A stretch of DNA of 5,032 bases, from NCBI GenBank assembly GCA_030150085.1, contig JASLGJ010000526.1, positions 1 through 5,032 of the forward strand, in the 5' to 3' direction. The translations under genes were made by a program, and so were the position numbers. The notes under the pieces are model-generated. The model was not told the origin of the DNA. It ran no database searches and saw only the letters and a program-made list of their open reading frames with translations. How positions within the stretch are numbered: the stretch's first letter is position 1; each line of letters begins with the position of its first letter. The stretch is from Candidatus Elarobacter sp. GTDB taxonomy: Bacteria; Vulcanimicrobiota; Vulcanimicrobiia; Vulcanimicrobiales; Vulcanimicrobiaceae. Shown in pieces: positions 1 to 5,032 of this stretch.

Positions 1-1642
1 CGACGGTCGCGATGGAGCCCGGCGACGCGATCATCGTCTTGGCGGGCAGGTCGCGCGTGCCGCCGCCGCGCTGTACGAACACGTGCGCGCCGGGCGCGCC
101 GTCGCCGCCGCCTTCGGTGCCGTGCGGGCGCACGGCGTGGCGCTCGGCCAGCAGCGAGGCGGTCGCGCTGCCTTCGCGCAACGCGAACGCGCGCACCAGG
201 CCGCTGCCACCGCGGTACGTGCCGTCGCCCGAGCTCTGCTCGGCGAACTCGTACGCGGTGATCAGGATCGGCATGGTGCGCTCGATCGACTCGATCGGCG
301 TGTTGAGGGTATTGGTCATGTGGACGTGGATGCCGTCGATGCCGTCGGCGTTCGGGCGCGCGCCCATGCCGCAGCCGTTGGTCTCGTAGAAGGCCCAGCT
401 CTTGCCGGCCCCGTCGAGCCCGCCGATCAGGACGTTGTTCATCGAGCCGCCGCTCTGCGCGGGCACGCGCCCGGGCGCCAGCTTGGCCAGCGCGCCGAGC
501 ACCAGGTCGGCGTTGCGCATCGAGGTCTCGACGTTGCCCGCGCTGACCGGCGCGGGACGGCGCGGGTTGAGCAGCGTGCCCTCCGGGATGTGGACGCTGA
601 TCGGGGCGAACGAGCCGTCGTTCATCGGGATGCGCGGGTCGGTCACCGCGCGCACCGCGTAGTACACGCCCGAGAGCGTGACGCCGTAGACCGCGTTGAG
701 CGGCATGGCGCGCTGCGGCGTGGTGCCGGTGTAGTCGAGCGCGAGCGTGTCGCCGCGCTTCTCCAGCCGCACCCGCAGCACGATGGAGGGCTCGCCCCGC
801 TCGTCCTCCATGACGTCCTCGTGCTCGACCGCGCCGTCGGGCAGCGCGCGCAGCGCGGCGCGCGTGCGCCGCTCGCCGTCGGCCAGGGCCTTGTCGAGCG
901 CGGCCTCGACCGTGGCGAGCCCGTAGCGCTCGACCAGCTCCAGGAAGCGCCGCTCGCCGACCACGTTGCCCGCGATCTGGGCGCGCAGGTCGCCCGCGCG
1001 CGACTCGGGCGTGCGCGAGTTGGACTTGATCAGCTCGATCGTCTCGTCGACCACCCGGTCGGCGCGCATGAGGAGCGTCGGAGCGATCACGCAGCCCTCG
1101 GCGAACAAGTCGCGCGCGTCGGGCGGCATCGAGCCGGGCACCGCGCCGCCGACGTCGGTGTGGTGCGCCTTGTTGGCCGCGTAGCCGACGTGCCGGCCGG
1201 CGTGATAGATCGCCCGAATGACGGTGACGTCGTTGAGGTGCGTCCCGGCCAGGTAGGGGTCGTTGACGACGATCATGTCGCCCGGCTCGAGCCGGCGCCC
1301 GCGCTCGGCCAGCCAGGCGACGACGCGACGCAGCCCCCACGGCAGCGAGCCGAGGTGGACCGGAATGTGCTCGGCCTGCGCGACCAGCCGCCCGCGCGCA
1401 TCGAACAGCGCGCACGAGTGGTCGAGCCGCTCCTTGATGTTGGGCGAGTACGCGGCGTCGCGCACCGCGATCCCCATTTCCTCGCTGGCGTAGATCAGCG
1501 CCGAGGAGACCAGCTCGGCGGTGATCGGGTCCAGCGCGGCCGCCGGGGCGTTCGCCGCCGCGGTGCTCTCGCCTTGGGCCGGCGTGCCTTCGCTCGCCGT
1601 TCCTTCGCTCGCCGTCCCGTTGGTCGAACGGATCTCGCTCAT
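1..1642 (-). CDS. hyuB: Hydantoinase/oxoprolinase family B subunit (HyuB-like), 3' end cut by the window
   Basis: Predicted B subunit of an ATP-dependent cytoplasmic amidohydrolase or carboxylase that works with the adjacent A subunit. The minus-strand frame is open from ATG 1642 to the left edge, giving 547 visible residues. Family hallmarks, by visible residue: DPITAELV (38-45), AYSPNIKER (64-72), [24 protein letters not shown] (76-99), [16 protein letters not shown] (125-140), AHHTDVGG (159-166) with PGSMP after it, AGNVETS (368-374), GSMNN (399-403), GGMGARP-like [14 protein letters not shown] (424-437), [12 protein letters not shown] (441-452) and [11 protein letters not shown] (474-484). 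The His/Asp residues of the THLND and AHHTD motifs are likely metal ligands, by analogy with family structures. Relatives are mostly about 520-590 aa, so only the Gly-rich C-terminal tail should be missing. The start is fixed by the ATGA overlap with hyuA and a GGAG eight bases upstream. The next in-frame Met (56) lies inside the conserved domain. Residues 1-37 are an Ala/Gly/Thr-rich tail. Substrate unknown: N-methylhydantoin, 5-oxoproline, a lactam, or a ketone for carboxylation are all possible. Confidence 0.93.
   Translation of the reverse strand, partial: MSEIRSTNGTASEGTASEGTPAQGESTAAANAPAAALDPITAELVSSALIYASEEMGIAVRDAAYSPNIKERLDHSCALFDARGRLVAQAEHIPVHLGSLPWGLRRVVAWLAERGRRLEPGDMIVVNDPYLAGTHLNDVTVIRAIYHAGRHVGYAANKAHHTDVGGAVPGSMPPDARDLFAEGCVIAPTLLMRADRVVDETIELIKSNSRTPESRAGDLRAQIAGNVVGERRFLELVERYGLATVEAALDKALADGERRTRAALRALPDGAVEHEDVMEDERGEPSIVLRVRLEKRGDTLALDYTGTTPQRAMPLNAVYGVTLSGVYYAVRAVTDPRIPMNDGSFAPISVHIPEGTLLNPRRPAPVSAGNVETSMRNADLVLGALAKLAPGRVPAQSGGSMNNVLIGGLDGAGKSWAFYETNGCGMGARPNADGIDGIHVHMTNTLNTPIESIERTMPILITAYEFAEQSSGDGTYRGGSGLVRAFALREGSATASLLAERHAVRPHGTEGGGDGAPGAHVFVQRGGGTRDLPAKTMIASPGSIATV
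1589..1618 (-). repeat. Two 15-base tandem units at the 5' end of hyuB
   Basis: Two adjacent 15-base units differ at one base and encode [10 protein letters not shown] (residues 9-18). A partial third unit (GT) follows. The period is a multiple of three, so gain or loss of a unit would keep the reading frame and change only the tail length. It lies in the variable N-terminal tail before the conserved domain. Confidence 0.8.
1639..1642 (-). other. ATGA start/stop overlap, hyuA to hyuB
   Basis: The TGA of hyuA and the ATG of hyuB share bases, as expected for two subunits of one enzyme complex made together. Confidence 0.85.
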
Positions 1643-3708
1643 CGTGCCTGCTCCATGACCAGGTTGCCGTACTCGTCGGTGCGCGCCGACCAGCCCGGCG
1701 CAACGTAGGTGGTGGCGTCGTATTGCTCGACCACCGCCGGGCCGTCGAACGCGTCGCCGGGGCGCAGCGCGGCGCGCGCGTAGACCGGCGTGTCGGCGAA
1801 CCCCGTGCCGTCGAACACCGGCCGGCGCTCGCGCAGCGCGCGCTGCTCGGGCGCGCGGCGGGGCGGCGCGGCGGCGGCGACCAGACGCGGCTTGGGCGTG
1901 GTGCCGATCGCGACCACCCGCGCGGTGACGATCTCGACCGGGTCGTGGCGCGCCGCGAAGCCGTAGCGCTGCTCGTGCCGGGCGTGGAACGCTTCGACCG
2001 CTTCTTCGAGCGAGCGGGGCGCGGTAACGACCAGCTCGGTCGACTGGCCGACGTAGCGCAGATCCAGCTCGCGCACGAAGCTGCGGTCGGCCTTGGCGAC
2101 ACCCTGCTCGGCCAGCGCCGCGTCGCCTTCGCGAGCGAGCGCGTCGAACAGCTTGCGGGTGCGCTTCCACGTCTCGTCGTCGGCCGGCGCGACCAGCGAG
2201 CGCACCGCGACCTGCCGCACGTCAGCCGCCAGCAGCCCGTAGGCCGAGAACACGCCCGGCGCGCCGGGCACGACGATCCGCCCGACGCCGATGTCGGCCG
2301 CGACCGCGCAGGCGTGCAGCGGCCCGCCCCCGCCGAAGGCCAGCAGGGTGAAGTCGCGCGGGTCGTGCCCGCGCTCGACCGAGACGATGCGCAGCACCTT
2401 GGCCATCTCGGCGTCGACCAGCGCGGCGATCCCGGCCGCGGTGCGCTCGATGTCGCCGCCCAGCGGCCCGCTCACCGACGCGACGGCCGCGCGCGCGCGG
2501 TCCTCGTGGATCGGGAACGCGCCGTCGAGCCGCGCGCGCGGGTTCAAGCGCCGCAGCACGACGTTGGCGTCGGTGACGGTCGGCCGGTCGCCGTTGCCGT
2601 AGCAGGCCGGGCCGGGATCGGCACCGGCCGAGATCGGCCCGACGCGCAGCGTCCCCGCCGCGTCGTTCCAGGCGATGGTGCCGCCGCCCGCGCTCACCTC
2701 GGCCAGGTCGACGAACGGGAAGCGCACCGGGTATCCGCTGCCCTTGACGGAGCGCCCGCTGTGCGTCGAACCGGCCGCCTCGAAGGAGGCGCTGACCTCC
2801 GGCACGCCACCGAAGATCGTGCCGGCCTTGGCGGTCGTGCCGCCCATGTCGAACGAGAGCACGTTCTGCAAGCCCAGCGCGCGCCCGAGGTAGGCCGCGC
2901 CGATGACGCCGCTGGCCGGACCGGACTCGATCAGCGTCGCCGGCCGCCGCGCGGCCGTCTTGAGCGCCGCCATCCCGCCGTCGGAGCGCATGACGAAGAT
3001 CGGCGCCTGCACGCCCAGCGCCCGCACCCCGCGCGCGACCCGTTCGAGATACGCCCGCACGATCGGCGACAGCGCGGCGTTGACGACGGTGGTCGAAAAG
3101 CGCTCGTACTCGCGGTACTGCGGGTCGATCTCCGACGACAGCGAGACCTCGACGCCGGGGATCGCGGCGGTCAGCGCCTCGGCGACGGCCTGCTCGTGGG
3201 CGGGATCGACGTCGGCGTGCAGCAGCCCGACCGCGACGGCGGTGATGCCTCGCTCGCGGAGCGTCGCGACGGCGGCGTCCACGGTGCCGCGGTCGAGCTC
3301 GACGAGCGTGGTGCCGTCGTGCGTGCGGCGCTCGCGCACGACCAGCCGGTCCTCGCGCCGCGCCAGCGGCTTGGGCCGCGTGACGTTCAAGTCGTAGATC
3401 GCGCTGCGGTTCTGCCGCCCGATCTCCAGCACGTCCCGAAACCCTTCGGTGGTGATGAACGCCACCCGCGGCAGCTCGAGGTGCACCTGTCCGAGCAGCG
3501 CGTTGGTCGCGATGGTGCTGGCGTGCGCGACGAGCGCCACCTCACCCGGCGCGACGTCCGCCAGCAGCGAGCGCAGCGACTCCAGCAACCCGTCCTCCGG
3601 CGCCTGCGGCGTGGAGGAGACCTTGAAGCGTACCAGCCGCCCGTCATCCTCGAGCGCGACGAGGTCCGTGAACGTCCCGCCGATGTCGATTCCGACCCGC
3701 CAGCTCAT
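1639..3708 (-). CDS. hyuA: Hydantoinase/oxoprolinase family A subunit (HyuA-like), complete, 689 aa
   Basis: Predicted ATP-binding A subunit that pairs with the downstream B subunit. In this family ATP is used to phosphorylate or activate the substrate carbonyl before ring opening or carboxylation. The fold belongs to the acetate kinase/Hsp70/actin type. Motifs: phosphate-1 loop GIDIGGTFTDLV (6-17), HASTIATNALL (62-72), ESGPASGVIGAAYLG (261-275), phosphate-2 loop FDMGGTTAKAG (286-296), a Gly-rich stretch SAGGGTIAW (339-347), SAGADPGPACYG (360-371), PTVTDANVVL (376-385), VERGHDPRDF (444-453), LAFGGGGPLHA (456-466) and PGVFSAYGLLAADVR (484-498). The C-terminal domain includes LDLRYVGQSTELVV (548-561) and GPAVVEQYDATTYVAPGW (656-673). 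The length matches stand-alone A subunits; it is not the fused eukaryotic-type oxoprolinase. ATG 3708 overlaps the livF TGA by four bases, and the protein begins exactly at the conserved N-terminus. Upstream there is only a weak GGGG, so translation is probably coupled to livF. The gene symbol reflects family membership, not a proven hydantoinase activity. Confidence 0.95.
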   Translation of the reverse strand: MSWRVGIDIGGTFTDLVALEDDGRLVRFKVSSTPQAPEDGLLESLRSLLADVAPGEVALVAHASTIATNALLGQVHLELPRVAFITTEGFRDVLEIGRQNRSAIYDLNVTRPKPLARREDRLVVRERRTHDGTTLVELDRGTVDAAVATLRERGITAVAVGLLHADVDPAHEQAVAEALTAAIPGVEVSLSSEIDPQYREYERFSTTVVNAALSPIVRAYLERVARGVRALGVQAPIFVMRSDGGMAALKTAARRPATLIESGPASGVIGAAYLGRALGLQNVLSFDMGGTTAKAGTIFGGVPEVSASFEAAGSTHSGRSVKGSGYPVRFPFVDLAEVSAGGGTIAWNDAAGTLRVGPISAGADPGPACYGNGDRPTVTDANVVLRRLNPRARLDGAFPIHEDRARAAVASVSGPLGGDIERTAAGIAALVDAEMAKVLRIVSVERGHDPRDFTLLAFGGGGPLHACAVAADIGVGRIVVPGAPGVFSAYGLLAADVRQVAVRSLVAPADDETWKRTRKLFDALAREGDAALAEQGVAKADRSFVRELDLRYVGQSTELVVTAPRSLEEAVEAFHARHEQRYGFAARHDPVEIVTARVVAIGTTPKPRLVAAAAPPRRAPEQRALRERRPVFDGTGFADTPVYARAALRPGDAFDGPAVVEQYDATTYVAPGWSARTDEYGNLVMEQAR
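1651..1654 (-). promoter_or_regulatory. Ribosome binding site for hyuB
   Basis: Minus-strand GGAG lies eight bases before ATG 1642, inside the last codons of hyuA, and is followed by a second AGG at 1647-1649. The spacing is acceptable. It supports the start that carries the 37-residue low-complexity tail, so the tail is probably translated. Confidence 0.55.
3705..3708 (-). other. ATGA start/stop overlap, livF to hyuA
   Basis: The TGA of livF and the ATG of hyuA share bases. Only a weak purine-poor GGGG lies five to eight bases upstream of the ATG, so hyuA expression probably depends on ribosomes finishing livF. This joins the transport and enzyme halves of the operon in one coupled unit. 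Confidence 0.85.
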
Positions 3709-4475
3709 GCCGCCCCGATTCCCAAGAACGCTTCCTGCACCAGCGGATCTCCGCTCAAGTCGCTCGCCATACCCTCTAGGACCACCCTTCCCGTCTGCAG
3801 CACGTAGGCCCGGTCGGCCAGCTTCAGCGCCTCGCGCACGTTTTGCTCCACCAGCAGGACGGTCGTGCCGCGGGCGGCGATGGCGCGGATGCCGGCGTAG
3901 ATCTGCGGGATCAGGATCGGAGCGATGCCCAGCGACGGCTCGTCGAGCATCAGCAGGCGCGGGCCGCTCATTGTTCCGCGCGCGATCGCGAGCATCTGCT
4001 GCTCGCCGCCGGAGAGCGTCGAGGCGCGCTGGTCCAGCCGCTCGCGCAGGATCGGGAACGCCGTGAAAGCCGCTTCCAGCCGCTCGCCGCGGTGCGCGGC
4101 GTCGCGGTCCACGAACGCGCCCAGCAGCAGGTTGTCGCGGACGGTCGCGCTGGCGAACACCCGCCGGCCCTCGGGCACGTGCGCGATCCCGCGCGCGACG
4201 ATGCGGTGCGCCGCCACCCGGGTGACGTCCTCGCCGTCGAAGCGGACCGTGCCGCTCACCGGCCGCACCAGACCGCTGATCGCCCGCAGTAGCGAGGTCT
4301 TCCCCGCGCCGTTCGCGCCGACCAGCGCCACGATGGTGCCGGCGTCGGCATGCAGCGACACGCCTTGCAGCGCGCGCATTCCATCGTATGCGATGGAAAC
4401 GCCGGCAACTTCGAGCAGCGGCCGCTCTACCGGTGACGCCGTCGCAGGGCCGGCTCCACGCTCCGGATCGCTCAC
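3705..4475 (-). CDS. livF: LivF-type ATPase of a branched-chain amino acid/amide ABC importer, complete, 256 aa
   Basis: Nucleotide-binding subunit on the cytoplasmic face of a HAAT-family importer, expected to pair with the adjacent LivG-type ATPase. Motifs: an aromatic A-loop region around Y30, Walker A GANGAGKTS (53-61), VPEGRRVF (100-107) with Glu where most ABC proteins have the Q-loop Gln, signature LSGGEQQMLAIAR (154-166), Walker B LLMLDEPSLGIAP (174-186), and LLVEQN (207-212) with Gln in place of the switch His. The Glu and Gln substitutions are normal for LivF (E. coli LivF also reads VEQN) and argue for this assignment over other ABC families. The start chosen is GTG 4475, which overlaps the livG TGA in GTGA and has GAGGAGG four bases upstream. 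An open frame reaches further upstream to 4691, but that part lies inside livG and does not look like an ABC protein. The chosen start gives an N-terminal extension of about 19 residues before the conserved LLEVAGVS; the next Met (33) is too late. Co-directional with hyuA, it suggests that the importer feeds the enzyme. Confidence 0.94.
   Translation of the reverse strand: MSDPERGAGPATASPVERPLLEVAGVSIAYDGMRALQGVSLHADAGTIVALVGANGAGKTSLLRAISGLVRPVSGTVRFDGEDVTRVAAHRIVARGIAHVPEGRRVFASATVRDNLLLGAFVDRDAAHRGERLEAAFTAFPILRERLDQRASTLSGGEQQMLAIARGTMSGPRLLMLDEPSLGIAPILIPQIYAGIRAIAARGTTVLLVEQNVREALKLADRAYVLQTGRVVLEGMASDLSGDPLVQEAFLGIGAA
4379..4398 (-). repeat. Perfect 8-bp inverted repeat with a 4-base loop inside livF
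   Basis: Arms TTCCATCG and CGATGGAA flank TATG (CATA on the coding strand). It covers livF codons 27-33 (SIAYDGM), about 80 bases after the start codon, and is less GC-rich than its surroundings. In mRNA it would form a compact hairpin. No U-tract follows, so it is not a classical terminator. Whether it has a function is unknown. Confidence 0.6.
4472..4475 (-). other. GTGA start/stop overlap, livG to livF
   Basis: The TGA of livG and the GTG of livF share bases on the minus strand. Such 4-base overlaps usually mean translational coupling and roughly matched subunit production, fitting two ATPases that form one heterodimer. Confidence 0.85.
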
Positions 4476-5032
4476 GACGCCTCCTCGGCGATGTGGGCGC
4501 CCAGGTAGGCTTCGATCACGCGCGGGTCGCGCACCGCCTCGTGGGCGCTGCCGCGGAAGATCGTCTTGCCGGCGGCGATCACCACGACGTGCTCGGCGAT
4601 CGGCATCAGCACCTCCATCACGTGCTCCACCATCAGCACGGTGATCCCACGGGCCAGGATGCGCCGCAGCAGGCTCACCGCGTCGTGGCACTCGGCCGGG
4701 GTAAGTCCGGCCATCACCTCGTCGAGCAGCAGCAGCGCCGGCTCGGTCGCGAGCGCGCGTGCGACCTCGAGCCGCTTCTTGTCGGCGATGGTCAGCGCGC
4801 GACCCAGCCGGTTCGCCTTCTCGGCCAGCCCGACGAAGGCCAGCGTCTCGCGCGCGTGCGCGATGGCGTCCGCCAGGCGCGGCCGGCGCAGCAGCGCGCC
4901 GACCGTGGTCGCTTCGAGCACGGTCATGTCGGCGAAGGTCTGCACGATCTGGTACGTCCGCCCGATCCCCAGCGCCGCGACCCGGTGGTACGCCATCCCG
5001 GCAATCTCCTCGCCGCGAAACCGCACCGACCC
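4472..5032 (-). CDS. livG: LivG-type ATPase of a branched-chain amino acid/amide ABC importer, 5' end cut by the window
   Basis: C-terminal 186 residues of an ABC ATPase, second nucleotide-binding subunit of the importer. The frame is open to the right edge (GSVRFRGEEIAG is the first visible sequence), so the true start and the Walker A loop lie outside; the GTG at 5026 encodes an internal Val. Visible features, by visible residue: Q-loop GRTYQIVQTF (24-33), Walker B LLLLLDE with D104 and catalytic E105, and switch His 137 in LMVEHVMEVL. The C-terminal GSAHEAVRDPRVIEAYLGA fits LivG, whose family end typically reads G.P.EV..DP.VIEAYLG. The motif where LSGGQ should be reads LTIADKKRLEVAR (80-92), lacking the Gly-Gly-Gln core. 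LivG proteins are often divergent here, and I recall a subgroup with similar LTLA.(K/R)RLE sequences, so this is probably a subgroup trait rather than decay. Walker B has V where Pro is usual (DEVMAGL), also seen in that subgroup. The stop overlaps the livF start. Confidence 0.9.
   Translation of the reverse strand, partial: GSVRFRGEEIAGMAYHRVAALGIGRTYQIVQTFADMTVLEATTVGALLRRPRLADAIAHARETLAFVGLAEKANRLGRALTIADKKRLEVARALATEPALLLLDEVMAGLTPAECHDAVSLLRRILARGITVLMVEHVMEVLMPIAEHVVVIAAGKTIFRGSAHEAVRDPRVIEAYLGAHIAEEAS
4480..4486 (-). promoter_or_regulatory. Strong ribosome binding site deciding the livF start
   Basis: On the minus strand this reads GAGGAGG, a near-perfect Shine-Dalgarno sequence, four bases before GTG 4475. 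It lies inside the last codons of livG. It supports GTG 4475 as the livF start over the longer in-frame extension to 4691. Together with the GTGA overlap it suggests that livF is translated efficiently, partly by re-initiating ribosomes. Confidence 0.75.

Noticed and set aside
83..100. GCGCG/CGCGC inverted repeat near the left edge
   Set aside because: Such runs recur all over the window because of the base composition, and this one sits within hyuB coding sequence.
83..1708. A 541-codon plus-strand open frame opposite hyuB
   Set aside because: Its product is a monotonous Arg/Ala/Val/Asp/His/Gly-rich sequence with no recognisable domain, and it mirrors hyuB. In very GC-rich genes the reverse complements of stop codons (TTA, CTA, TCA) are rare codons, so long antisense frames arise passively. 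The minus-strand frame carries all the HyuB motifs.
2254..2269. Perfect 16-base palindrome GCCCGGCGCGCCGGGC
   Set aside because: It is pure G/C and encodes the conserved Pro-Gly-Ala-Pro-Gly of HyuA (residues 481-485). Coding constraint plus GC bias explains it; there is no loop or U-tract to suggest a terminator.
3705..3720. Possible promoter between the transporter and enzyme halves
   Set aside because: There is no intergenic space (the genes overlap by four bases), and no AT-rich -10-like element is visible upstream in the end of livF.
1723..3807. A 694-codon plus-strand open frame opposite hyuA, running into livF
   Set aside because: Same cause: low-complexity Arg/Asp/Val/Ala-rich translation without motifs, crossing a real gene boundary. 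The antisense hyuA frame is convincingly coding.
4476..4691. A longer livF start at 4691, giving a 328-residue protein
   Set aside because: The extra 72 residues lie entirely within livG in another frame and are Arg/Gly/Asp-rich with no ABC features. GTG 4475 has a strong Shine-Dalgarno sequence and the GTGA overlap pattern shared by the other junctions.
5024..5026. GTG at 5026 as the start of livG
   Set aside because: The frame stays open to the edge (Gly-Ser-Val), and the Walker A loop that must precede this region is absent. The codon is an internal Val.

Overview
The window is very GC-rich (roughly 70% by eye) and fully coding on the minus strand. It carries four genes in one direction, read from right to left: a 5'-truncated livG-type ABC ATPase, a complete livF-type ABC ATPase, a complete hydantoinase/oxoprolinase A subunit (hyuA-like) and a 3'-truncated hydantoinase/oxoprolinase B subunit (hyuB-like). 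The strong G/C preference at third codon positions fits a high-GC soil-type bacterium. Nothing here fixes the phylum: there is no rRNA or tRNA.

Layout: livG enters from the right edge and stops at 4472. livF starts with GTG at 4475 and stops at 3705. hyuA starts with ATG at 3708 and stops at 1639. hyuB starts with ATG at 1642 and runs off the left edge. Each junction is a 4-base start/stop overlap (GTGA, ATGA, ATGA), so the genes are almost certainly one transcript with translational coupling. There is no intergenic space in the window. I see no promoter, terminator, RNA gene, mobile element or CRISPR array. The operon promoter, the permease genes (livH/livM) and the binding protein, if present, should lie beyond the right edge.

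Working model: a HAAT-family (branched-chain amino acid/amide type) ABC importer brings in a cyclic amide, an amino-acid derivative or a similar small compound. A two-subunit ATP-dependent enzyme of the HyuA/HyuB family (N-methylhydantoinase, 5-oxoprolinase, caprolactamase or ketone-carboxylase type) then opens or carboxylates it. The exact substrate cannot be read from the sequence.

This is a recognisable catabolic transport-plus-enzyme operon rather than a new kind of system. Points worth a second look are the LivG protein without a recognisable LSGGQ signature, the variant nucleotide-binding motifs of the A subunit, the repeat-containing N-terminal tail of the B subunit, and a short perfect hairpin early in livF.
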